Source of the DNA: G965230065 sp965230065
GTDB lineage: Bacteria > Bacteroidota > Bacteroidia > Cytophagales > Cyclobacteriaceae
Direction: 5' to 3'
NCBI GenBank assembly: GCA_965230065.1
Contig: OZ245942.1
Coordinates: 7,378,001 to 7,442,000 of the forward strand
Length of the DNA: 64,000 nt
The translations under genes and the position numbers were made by a program. The notes under the pieces were generated by a model. That model worked only from the letters and a program-made list of their open reading frames with translations, was not told the DNA's origin and did not search any database. Below, in pieces: positions 8,444-16,247 of the stretch (its first letter is position 1; the number at the start of each line of letters is the position of its first letter).

Positions 8444-8956
8444 TTTTAGTCGATAGTTAATTAGTCCACAGACTTACAAACTATAAACTATCGACTATGG
8501 AACTATCGACTGTGGACTATAATAACAAAAAAAGCAGAAGTTATGGCTTTTAAATTTGAGAAACTGAAAGTTTGGCAAAAGGCACTGGATTATACTGCGG
8601 AAATTCATGAGCTTACTTTAACTTTTCCCAAGGAAGAGTTGTACAACTTAACCAGCCAAATAAAACGGGCTGCTGACTCGGTAGCATTGAACATTGCCGA
8701 AGGCTCCACCGGACAGAGCAACCCCGAGTTTAATCGTTTTCTTGGCTATGCTTTAAGGTCATGTGTTGAAGTAATTGGCTGCCTTTTCATTGGAAAAAAG
8801 CGGGGGTTAATCAATCAGAAAAGTTTTGACAAGCTTTATGATGAAGGCGAAGAAATCATCAAAATGATCCAAGCCCTCCGCAACTCCCTCAACTAAAAAC
8901 TAAACGACTCTCGACTTTCGGCAAAAAACTGTGGACTATAAAACTATGGACTAAAA
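8444..8956. mobile_element. S23/IVS-like element bounded by 28-bp inverted repeats
   Basis: Positions 8444-8471 and 8929-8956 are inverted copies of each other, matching at 24 of 28 positions by eye; both contain TAGTC...ATAGTT and TAGTCCACAG. The left end also contains a second hairpin (GTCGATAGTT/AACTATCGAC). The only gene inside is an S23-type four-helix-bundle protein. The element fills the whole space between the second ATPase gene (stop at 8441) and the first permease gene (ATG at 8958). No transposase is present and no target duplication is obvious. The layout resembles 23S rRNA intervening sequences, where an S23 gene lies within a hairpin. Confidence 0.55.
8543..8896 (+). CDS. Four-helix-bundle protein, S23/IVP family (TIGR02436)
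   Basis: A 117-aa all-helical protein. MAFKFEKLKVWQKALDY, LTSQIKRAADSVALNIAEG and NRFLGYALRSCVEV are the standard blocks of the family first described from intervening sequences in 23S rRNA of Leptospira and relatives. These proteins form pentameric four-helix bundles related to the Avd accessory protein of diversity-generating retroelements; their own function is unknown. It is embedded in an inverted-repeat element in the middle of the exporter operon and has no evident link to export. Confidence 0.9.
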   Translation: MAFKFEKLKVWQKALDYTAEIHELTLTFPKEELYNLTSQIKRAADSVALNIAEGSTGQSNPEFNRFLGYALRSCVEVIGCLFIGKKRGLINQKSFDKLYDEGEEIIKMIQALRNSLN

Positions 8957-8957
8957 C

Positions 8958-10064
8958 ATGAAACGCTTCACCATCTTCGTTAAAAAAGAATTCTTCCACA
9001 TCTTCCGTGATAAGCGGACCCTGCTTATTTTGTTTGGTATGCCGGTTGTGCAGGTCATTTTGTTTGGGTTTGCCATCACCAACGAAATCAAAGATGCTAA
9101 CATCGCTATTCTGGACCAGTCAAAAGATGAGGTAACGAAGGAAATCAGCGATAAATTACTTTCTTCAGGCTATTTCAGGCTCAGCGAAAACCTGCAAAAC
9201 ACCGACGAAATTGATCAAATATTCCGGGAAGGAAAAGTAAAACTGGCCATCCTTTTTGCTCCCAACTTCAGCCATGATTTATGGAAAGAAGGAAAAGCAC
9301 AAATACAACTAGTAGCCGATGCCACCGACCCCAATACCGCCACTTTACTAATTAATTATGCCTCGGCCATTATCAATAGTTACCAGCGGTCGTTGTTGCC
9401 AACCCAACAAATGCCGATTTCTATACAAACAGAAATAAAAATGCACTTCAACCCCGCCCTGGAAAGCGTGTTCATGTTTGTACCCGGCGTGATGACAGTC
9501 ATCCTCATGCTCGTTTCTGCCATGATGACCTCCATTGCCGTTACCCGTGAAAAAGAACTGGGCACGATGGAAGTTTTGCTTGTTTCGCCCATACAGCCCG
9601 CTCTCATTATAATCGGAAAAGTGATCCCGTATTTGCTGCTTTCCATTATCAACGCCACGGTAATTGTGTTGATGGGGAAGTTCATCTTTGGCATGCCCAT
9701 CGTAGGAAGCCTGCTACTACTTTCCGGCGAATGCATCCTTTTTGTAATTACTTCCCTGGCATTGGGCATCCTGATTTCTACGGTTTCCAACTCACAACAA
9801 ACAGCCCTGCTCATTTCGCTCATGGCACTGATGCTGCCTACTATCATTTTGTCCGGCTTTATTTTTCCCATAGAAAACATGCCGGTGGTACTACAATGGA
9901 TCAGCCACATCATTCCAGCCCGCTGGTTTATAGAAATCATCAAAGGAATCATGCTGAAAGGGGTTGGACTGGAATATTTATGGGTACAAACACTGATACT
10001 GGTCGGTATGACACTCTTTTTTATTTTAATGAGCATCAAACGGTTTAGCATCAGGCTGGAGTGA
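8958..10064 (+). CDS. ABC-2 permease, YbhS/YbhR type (first)
   Basis: A 368-aa inner-membrane subunit. One N-terminal membrane helix (KRTLLILFGMPVVQVILFGFAI) is followed by a large extracytoplasmic domain of about 150 aa, then five C-terminal helices. REKELGTMEVLLVSPI is the conserved coupling segment of ABC-2 drug-type exporters. It pairs with the next gene to make a heterodimeric membrane part, powered by the two ATPases upstream. Confidence 0.92.
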   Translation: MKRFTIFVKKEFFHIFRDKRTLLILFGMPVVQVILFGFAITNEIKDANIAILDQSKDEVTKEISDKLLSSGYFRLSENLQNTDEIDQIFREGKVKLAILFAPNFSHDLWKEGKAQIQLVADATDPNTATLLINYASAIINSYQRSLLPTQQMPISIQTEIKMHFNPALESVFMFVPGVMTVILMLVSAMMTSIAVTREKELGTMEVLLVSPIQPALIIIGKVIPYLLLSIINATVIVLMGKFIFGMPIVGSLLLLSGECILFVITSLALGILISTVSNSQQTALLISLMALMLPTIILSGFIFPIENMPVVLQWISHIIPARWFIEIIKGIMLKGVGLEYLWVQTLILVGMTLFFILMSIKRFSIRLE

Positions 10065-10140
10065 CAAATAAGTTTTGTGTTTCATGTTTATTGTTGAAGC
10101 AACAAACTAAAAACTATAAACAACTAATCAATAAACTAAG
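10065..10140. repeat. Low-complexity hairpin spacer between permease genes
   Basis: GTTTATTGTTG pairs with CAACAAAC, followed by iterated AAACTATAAAC words. A similar ACAAACTAAAAACTATAAA string lies before the yeaH-like gene at about 57164-57183. Confidence 0.4.
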
Positions 10141-10145
10141 GTCGC

Positions 10146-11264
10146 ATGAGAACCATCCTTTTTATCGTACAGAAAGAGTTTTTGCAGATTTTTCGGAACA
10201 AGTCCATGTTGCCGCTCATCTTTGCCATGCCCATTATCCAGTTGCTCATTTTAGCCAATGCTGCCAGCTATGAAATTGAAAACATCAACCTGCATGTGGT
10301 AGACAACGACCTTTCATCGTACAGCCAGCAACTCACCGGAAAACTGGAAGCATCACCATACTTTCGGTTGGCAGGCTATTCGTTTTCCCATGCCGTGGCC
10401 TATCAAGACCTTTTGACGGAAGAAGCCGACCTGATACTGACCATTCCGCCGAATTTTGAAAAAAATTTACTCAGTACAAACCATGCTCAGCTACACCTGA
10501 GTATCAATGCCATCAATGGTTCAAAGGCCGGAATTGCCAACAGTTATATCCAGACAATCATACAGGATTTTAACCAGAATATCCGCACCACCTGGCTCAA
10601 CCAGCCCAAAAAAAGCGCATCTATGCACATAGATGTAACCTATGCCAACTGGTACAACCCGGATATGGACTACCAAACGTTTATGGTGCCAGGCATTATG
10701 GTGCTGCTTGTAACCATGATCGGCATGTTTTTGTCAGGCATGAACATCGTGAAAGAGAAGGAAATTGGCACAATTGAACAACTTAACGTAACACCTATCA
10801 AAAAACACCACTTCATCATCGGAAAGTTACTGCCATTCTGGATTATCGCCATGTTTGAATTAGCTTTTGGGCTGCTGATTGGCATTTGGGCTTTCAACAT
10901 TCCGGTAGTGGGCAGCCTGGGACTGGTTTTTTTCTTTGCTGCCGTTTACCTGTTGGTGGTACTGGGCATCGGCCTGTTGGTCTCTACATTCACCGATACC
11001 CAGCAGCAGGCCATGTTCATATCCTGGTTTTTCCTGGTCATTTTTATCCTGATGAGCGGGTTATTCACCGCCATTGAAAACATGCCCCCCTGGGCACAGA
11101 AAATCACCTGGTTCAACCCCGTTGCCTATTTTGTGGAAGTCATCCGCATGGTGATGCTCAAAGGAAGTGGCTTTTGGGAAATATCCCGGCATTTCACTGT
11201 CATGATTGTTTTTGCCGTGATTATCAACACCCTGGCGGTTTGGAATTACCGGAAAACAATTTGA
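10146..11264 (+). CDS. ABC-2 permease, YbhS/YbhR type (second)
   Basis: A 372-aa paralogue of the preceding permease with the same layout: N-terminal helix, extracytoplasmic domain, then a C-terminal helix cluster. VKEKEIGTIEQLNVTPI is the coupling motif and ENMPPWAQKITWFNPVAYFVE the conserved C-terminal loop. It closes the exporter operon. Confidence 0.92.
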   Translation: MRTILFIVQKEFLQIFRNKSMLPLIFAMPIIQLLILANAASYEIENINLHVVDNDLSSYSQQLTGKLEASPYFRLAGYSFSHAVAYQDLLTEEADLILTIPPNFEKNLLSTNHAQLHLSINAINGSKAGIANSYIQTIIQDFNQNIRTTWLNQPKKSASMHIDVTYANWYNPDMDYQTFMVPGIMVLLVTMIGMFLSGMNIVKEKEIGTIEQLNVTPIKKHHFIIGKLLPFWIIAMFELAFGLLIGIWAFNIPVVGSLGLVFFFAAVYLLVVLGIGLLVSTFTDTQQQAMFISWFFLVIFILMSGLFTAIENMPPWAQKITWFNPVAYFVEVIRMVMLKGSGFWEISRHFTVMIVFAVIINTLAVWNYRKTI

Positions 11265-11281
11265 TTTGCCTTAAAGTGTAT

Positions 11282-11311
11282 TTTGTGCTGTTGAAAAAAA
11301 TAATAATTTTG
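11282..11311 (+). promoter_or_regulatory. Bacteroidota-type promoter for aquaporin gene
   Basis: TTTG at 11282-11285, an 18-nt spacer, and TAATTTTG (TAnnTTTG) at 11304-11311. The start codon is 42 bp downstream. This fits the primary sigma consensus of the phylum. Confidence 0.5.
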
Positions 11312-11352
11312 GCCTTTCGATTCAAACCAACACAACAGCTTAACTGCAATTA

Positions 11353-11988
11353 ATGACTTCCATCAAAAAATACACCGTTGAATTTATTGGCACTTTCTTT
11401 TGGATACTCACCATGGGTATGGTTTTTATTGAACCAGGTGCAGGCCAATTTGCCCCCCTGGCGGTGGGTATGATAGTAATGGTTATGGTATATGCAGGCC
11501 AAGCCATTTCAGGAGCTCATTTTAATCCGGCCATTACTTTGGCTGTTTGGCTCCGCGGACGGCTCGAGGCCAGTGAAATAGGCGGATATTTTATCTCTCA
11601 AATTCTGGGTGCTTCCCTGGCAGCTTTCATCGTAGGTTTTTTGAAAGGCGGCCCTGAAGCAATGCCCTTCATACCCGACAACACAGCCGTACTTCTGGGC
11701 GAAATGATTTTCACTTTTGCCCTGGCTTTTGTTTTTCTGAATGTACTTACTTCAAAAAAGACAAACGGAAATGCTTACTTTGGGATAGCCATTGGCTTTA
11801 CCGTGGCTGCGGGCATGTATGCGATGGGCAATGTTTCCATCGGTGTGTTCAATCCGGCAATGGCCCTGGGTGTAAGCATCATGGGCATCAGCGACTGGAT
11901 GAACATCTGGGTATATTTTATTGCTAATTTCCTGGGAGGGGCTTTGGCCGCTGTAATTTTTACTTATTTACACCCCCACGATAAATAA
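11353..11988 (+). CDS. Aquaporin/MIP family channel
   Basis: A 211-aa channel with six predicted membrane helices and both half-helix motifs: GAHFNPAITLAVWLRG (NPA at 58-60) and GVFNPAMALG (NPA at 167-169). In water and glycerol channels the second NPA is normally followed by Arg, part of the selectivity filter; here it is Met170. That substitution would widen and neutralise the filter, so transport of water alone should not be assumed. It has its own promoter and is separate from the exporter operon. Confidence 0.88.
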   Translation: MTSIKKYTVEFIGTFFWILTMGMVFIEPGAGQFAPLAVGMIVMVMVYAGQAISGAHFNPAITLAVWLRGRLEASEIGGYFISQILGASLAAFIVGFLKGGPEAMPFIPDNTAVLLGEMIFTFALAFVFLNVLTSKKTNGNAYFGIAIGFTVAAGMYAMGNVSIGVFNPAMALGVSIMGISDWMNIWVYFIANFLGGALAAVIFTYLHPHDK

Positions 11989-12270
11989 ATTTCCAAAGAA
12001 GCTTTTCAAATTCATTCTGTTTTTATATATTAAAGGCATGAATCAGTTATTTGAACGGATGTACGATGGCTGCTTCAAAAGGAAGGTTTGTTGGGTGTTT
12101 CTTTTTGAAAAATTCAACTGACAGGGCACGGCGCTTCAGCCTCCTGTACCACGGTGGGAAGCTACCAAGCAATCAAGGGTTTCACTAATAACATTCTTTT
12201 CCGGAGGCCGGTTATCGTACATCCTAAAATTTTTCCTTCCTACGCTGGTTCTATCTACAACACAATTCTT
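11989..12270. other. Gap without recognised gene
   Basis: About 280 bp after the aquaporin gene. The minus strand holds short open stretches but nothing I recognise, and no clear terminator. It may contain remains of the decayed gene that lies to the right. Confidence 0.4.
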
Positions 12271-12609
12271 TTATCTGTTGATATCGCTCCTTGGTAGAAT
12301 TGTGCTTTCTATCTTTTCTTTAAATTCTGTTGGCTTGTCAACGTGTAGTCCAAGAACAGTAAATCTCCTTCTAATTCCGTAAAGCCCTATCAATGTTTTC
12401 TCTTTTTTGAGACTAATTATAACGTTATGACTCTCGAGTTCCCCAAATGGAGATAAACTCTTCGTGAAGTCATTTTTTTCCAGTGGTTTTTTAGATAAGC
12501 TTATTGAACCAATGTCTGAAAATTGAATTTCCACTTCATTTAAGATTCCATACCTTAAAGTAAGTTTTTGATTATCTAAAGATATTGGTCTTTTTGAAAG
12601 GCATACGAA
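12271..12609 (-). pseudogene. PH-domain-like protein fragment, 5' end lost
   Basis: The frame is open from a TAA just above 12609 down to 12271. It encodes RPISLDNQKLTLRYGILNE, then an alternation of beta strands ending in a VDKPTEFKEKI helix, which looks like the second half of a bacterial PH-like membrane protein. The only in-frame start is GTG at 12534, in the middle of this pattern. The 5' part is replaced by a short lipoprotein-like frame shifted relative to it. I read it as a decayed gene; an 87-aa hypothetical protein starting at the GTG is the alternative. Confidence 0.4.
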
Positions 12610-12701
12610 CCCACATTAAAAAAATTTTCAAGCGGCGGGCTGCATTGATAGGTTAAACCTGTTATCCCAATACCGAGTATGATAAGTAAGTGCTTTTTCA
12701 T
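12576..12701 (-). CDS. Small lipoprotein-like ORF (41 aa), possibly part of a broken gene
   Basis: ATG at 12699-12701 begins MKKHLLIILGIGITGLTYQC, a signal-like hydrophobic stretch ending in Cys20; translation stops at 12576-12578. It overlaps the adjacent PH-like frame out of register, so it may be the true 5' end of that gene before a frameshift. It diverges from the acyl-CoA synthetase gene, whose GTG is 36 bp away. Confidence 0.3.
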   Translation of the reverse strand: MKKHLLIILGIGITGLTYQCSPPLENFFNVGSYAFQKDQYL

Positions 12702-12737
12702 AATTTAGTCAGTATACGTGAATAAAATTATACATAA

Positions 12738-14714
12738 GTGACAACATCTACCTCATACCCCCAGTACTTAAAACGTGCACATCTTTGGCAAAGTTTTGCA
12801 AAAAAGTCCATGGATCTGCTTGATTTTGAACAGCTCCTCAGCATCTATCAGGCTATTTTCCGTCACGATAATGTGCCTGTTGCCTGGCTGCCCGACAACC
12901 AAATGGTGAGCAATGCCAACATTACCGGCTTTATGAAAAAACACAATCTGAAGACGTACCCGGAATTATACCAGTGGTCAGTAGAACACAGGGATTGGTT
13001 CTGGGCCTCGGCTATTCTCGAACTGGGCATACAAGTGGAAGAACCTTATACCGCTATATTAGATATTGAAAAAGGTACAGAAAACCCGGTATGGCTGGCC
13101 AAAGCCCGGATGAATATTGCAGATTCCTGTCTGAAAAACAATGCTGATAAACCCGCCATTATTGCCAATGATGAACATGGAAACTATCGTACAATTTCTT
13201 ATCGTGAATTAAAAAGCCTCACCAACCAGGTAGCCTCAGGACTTGCAGAACGGAGTTTTAAACCGGGAGACAAAGTTGTTCTTTACTTACCCCTGTGCCC
13301 CGAAGCCGTAGCTTGTTACCTGGGCATTATCAAAGCGGGCATGACAGCTGTTTTGGTAGCAGATAGTTTTTCGGCCGCTGAACTAAAAAAGCGGGCTGCC
13401 ATGGCAGATGCCCAATTGGTGTTTACCGTAGACAAGTATAATTATGGCGGAAAAGCCCTGAATATTTATGAAAAAGTGAAAGAAGCTGACATTTTGCAGG
13501 CCGTTGTTATTGCATTGCAGGAAACCACAACATTGAGAAACAGGGATATTATCTGGGATGATTTTTTAGGCGAAGAAGATTTTACTTCCCACATTGCCGA
13601 CCCTTACGAAGTCACCAGTATCCTGTTTTCTTCCGGCACTACCAACGAGCCCAAGACCATTCCCTGGACGCACCTCACGCCCATCAAATGTGCTTCCGAT
13701 GCCTACTTTCACCATGATGTTCATCCCAACGATGTGCTTACCTGGACCACGGGCATGGGCTGGATGATGGGGCCCTGGCTGATTTACGCCGCCCTCATCA
13801 ATGGGGCTACCATGGCATTGTACACAGGTTCGGCTGCTTCTGAAAATTTCGGAAAATTTGTGCAGGAGGCTGAAGTAAGTATTTTGGGCACCGTACCTTC
13901 ATTGGTAAAAAACTGGAGAAAATCAAAAATTATGGAATCGCACGATTGGAAAGTGCGGGTTTTCAGTTCTACCGGAGAGCCTTCCAATGCCGAAGATTAT
14001 CTCTACCTGATGTGGCTTACAGGTTTCAAAGCCCCGGTTATTGAGTACTGTGGAGGTACTGAAATTGGCGGGGGATATATTACCGGCACAGTGGTGCAGC
14101 CTGCCTCCCCGGCTACCTTCACCACGCCTGCCCTGGGACTGGACCTTAAGTTTTTGAATGAAGAAGGAAAAACGTGTAAACCCGGGGAAACCGGAGAGGT
14201 GTTTTTAGTGCCACCTTCTATTGGGCTTTCGCAAACGCTCCTCAACCGCGACCATCATGAAGAATATTTTGCCGACTCCCCTGCTGATGAAAAAGGAAGC
14301 CCTTTGAGAAAACACGGGGACACCTATCAACTGTTATCCCAGGAATTTGAAGGCACCCGGTTTTTTAAAAGCCAGGGCCGGGCCGATGATGTGATGAACC
14401 TGGGTGGCATCAAAGTAAGTGCGGTGGAAATAGAAAAGGTATTGAACCAGCACGAAGCTGTCTTTGAAACGGCAGCCATCGGCATTTCACCCAAAGAGCA
14501 AGGGCCTGAAAAGCTGGTGGTGTATTTTGTGCCTAAGCAAGAAATATCTTCTGAAGAAAGCCTAAAAAAAGAACTGCAAACAATGCTTTCTACTGAATTG
14601 AACCCTTTGTTTAGAATTGCTGAAATTAAAACTCGTACTTCCCTTCCCCGCACGGCATCTAATAAGCTGATGCGCAGGGTGTTAAAAAAGGAGTATTTAG
14701 AAGATACAGAGTAA
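12738..14714 (+). CDS. AMP-forming acyl-CoA synthetase (acetyl-CoA synthetase-like)
   Basis: A 658-aa cytoplasmic enzyme that would activate a carboxylic acid to its CoA thioester through an acyl-adenylate. The nucleotide loop reads LFSSGTTNEPKTIPW, with N in place of the usual G. YCGGTEIGGGY, GRADDVMNLGGIKVSAVEIE and the C-terminal Lys segment RTASNKLMRRVLKKE complete the adenylate-forming signature. The N-terminal extension resembles acetyl-CoA synthetases and the plant AAE17/18 group. Start is GTG. Substrate is uncertain; nothing nearby defines it. Confidence 0.88.
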   Translation: MTTSTSYPQYLKRAHLWQSFAKKSMDLLDFEQLLSIYQAIFRHDNVPVAWLPDNQMVSNANITGFMKKHNLKTYPELYQWSVEHRDWFWASAILELGIQVEEPYTAILDIEKGTENPVWLAKARMNIADSCLKNNADKPAIIANDEHGNYRTISYRELKSLTNQVASGLAERSFKPGDKVVLYLPLCPEAVACYLGIIKAGMTAVLVADSFSAAELKKRAAMADAQLVFTVDKYNYGGKALNIYEKVKEADILQAVVIALQETTTLRNRDIIWDDFLGEEDFTSHIADPYEVTSILFSSGTTNEPKTIPWTHLTPIKCASDAYFHHDVHPNDVLTWTTGMGWMMGPWLIYAALINGATMALYTGSAASENFGKFVQEAEVSILGTVPSLVKNWRKSKIMESHDWKVRVFSSTGEPSNAEDYLYLMWLTGFKAPVIEYCGGTEIGGGYITGTVVQPASPATFTTPALGLDLKFLNEEGKTCKPGETGEVFLVPPSIGLSQTLLNRDHHEEYFADSPADEKGSPLRKHGDTYQLLSQEFEGTRFFKSQGRADDVMNLGGIKVSAVEIEKVLNQHEAVFETAAIGISPKEQGPEKLVVYFVPKQEISSEESLKKELQTMLSTELNPLFRIAEIKTRTSLPRTASNKLMRRVLKKEYLEDTE

Positions 14715-14717
14715 AAA

Positions 14718-14746
14718 AACACCCCGCAACCTCAAAGCGGGATGTT
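14718..14746. terminator. Bidirectional terminator between convergent genes
   Basis: AACACCCCGC pairs with GCGGGATGTT around a 9-nt loop, with an A run on the left and AATTTTAAG on the right. It lies between the synthetase stop and the end of the convergent secreted-protein gene. Confidence 0.65.
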
Positions 14747-14779
14747 AATTTTAAGAATTACTGAAAGTAAATAAATTGA

Positions 14780-15949
14780 CTACATAATTATCAGCCGCCT
14801 GGTGGTGACAGATACAGGTTGGTAAACCCGTACATAATACACATCCGGCTTCAAATTAAGGTGCACAACATCAAATTTATCAGTCACTGTTTTCATAATT
14901 TGCCCGGAGCGGTTCACGAACTCAAGTCTTTGAATTTCCTCTCCCAGGATGGATATATCTTCATTTTCTTTAGCCATATTGGGAAATATTTTCACAGCAG
15001 CAGGTATTCCGGTAAAGTAAACGATGGGTGAAAATTCCGGCACTTCTTCTACCGACATAATCCGGTAAAACCCTTCTTTACTGATAGGAAAACTATACTG
15101 ATAATGTCCGGTACCGTGGGCTTTCAGTTCACCATATTTTTCCCACTGGTTTCCATTCTTTGCATAGTGTACCTCGTAAGCCAATACATTTTCTTCTATT
15201 ACATCCCAGTATAATTTATCGTCTAATACCTTGAATACAATTAAGGTGATGGGCAATGTGGCATTTTCGCCAGAAGTGGTATCACCTTCATTTCCATCAT
15301 TATGTACCGGAAAACCCGCACACATTTGGTTAACGGCATCAGCCCCATCAAATTCCTGAATTTTGGAGCCTGACGATGTACCCAGGGTAATACTACCCGA
15401 CCCACACAATGTGGCATCCGTTCCTACAAAATAAAGATCGTCCACCGCATCCAAATCCACATCAATAACCGTAGAACTCACATCGGCAAGTACCAGGTCG
15501 TTGCCTATACTGGCTGTAGCCCCCGGATGAATTTCCATTTCCCCTAAATTGTATAATCGGTTATTGGTATCCAATGTCCCGAAAATATCCGTTTTCCCAT
15601 CAAAAATAAGGTAGGTTCCCCCGGCGGTTTTTTGTAACGTTCCCCCCGAGCGAACAGTGAGTTTACCATCATGAATAAAGTGATTGCCACCTTGACTCTG
15701 GTGATTTCCAACACTGGCCGGAACAGGGCCAACGGTATAACTGCCCGGGATGCTAACGACATCCCCACTGCGGATAATTACGGTATCGCCCGTGGCCGGA
15801 ATACCATGACCTCCTGCCCCCCCATCCGTAGCCGACCAGGTATTTGCATTATTCCAGTTTCCGTCTCCGGCGGAGTAAAATTCATCCGCCATACTAACTC
15901 TCACGAAGAGAATCAGCATTATCATCAAAGTGTTTCTAATAGTATTCAT
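14780..15949 (-). CDS. Secreted T9SS cargo with beta-helix-like repeats
   Basis: A 389-aa exported protein. The signal peptide ends near DEF at residue 22. Residues 25-200 (GNWNNANTWSATDGG, GDTVIIRSGDVV, KLTVRSGGTLQ) are the repeating pattern of G8/parallel-beta adhesin domains. About residues 230-300 resemble an FN3-like domain. The last 75 residues (AVKIFPNMAKEN ... GQIMKTV ... YYVRVY ... RRLIIM) are a type A C-terminal sorting domain for type IX secretion. It probably ends on the cell surface; a binding role is likely but not shown. Confidence 0.82.
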   Translation of the reverse strand: MNTIRNTLMIMLILFVRVSMADEFYSAGDGNWNNANTWSATDGGAGGHGIPATGDTVIIRSGDVVSIPGSYTVGPVPASVGNHQSQGGNHFIHDGKLTVRSGGTLQKTAGGTYLIFDGKTDIFGTLDTNNRLYNLGEMEIHPGATASIGNDLVLADVSSTVIDVDLDAVDDLYFVGTDATLCGSGSITLGTSSGSKIQEFDGADAVNQMCAGFPVHNDGNEGDTTSGENATLPITLIVFKVLDDKLYWDVIEENVLAYEVHYAKNGNQWEKYGELKAHGTGHYQYSFPISKEGFYRIMSVEEVPEFSPIVYFTGIPAAVKIFPNMAKENEDISILGEEIQRLEFVNRSGQIMKTVTDKFDVVHLNLKPDVYYVRVYQPVSVTTRRLIIM

Positions 15950-15971
15950 ATCACATTGTACTTTATCTATA

Positions 15972-16003
15972 CAAATGTAAGATAAATATTAAAATAATAC
16001 AAA
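15972..16003 (-). promoter_or_regulatory. Bacteroidota-type promoter for T9SS cargo gene
   Basis: Reading the minus strand: TTTG (16003-16000), exactly 20 nt of spacer, TACATTTG (15979-15972). The start codon is about 22 bp further. It matches the TTTG/TAnnTTTG consensus perfectly. The rest of the gap to 16247 shows nothing recognisable. Confidence 0.65.
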
Positions 16004-16247
16004 TAAATATTAAATATTCACAATTTGGTATGTATTAAATTTCTCCCGTACATCAATAGAAAAGCTCAAAATATGCATTCCGGAACAGATAAAGCCACTT
16101 TTAACAGAAACAGCAGCAGGAAACTTTAAATAATTACCAAAGCCTCTTGTTTTCTTACGCAGATATGCTAGCGCTCGCTTTACCTTTGCCAGACAGGAAT
16201 TTAAGTGAATTTCAAAAATTTACCACTTCTCCATGGATTACGGTTAT

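Noticed and set aside
8543..8896. Four-helix-bundle gene as Avd of a diversity-generating retroelement
   Set aside because: No reverse transcriptase and no template/variable repeat pair is present; the sequence fits the S23/IVP family.
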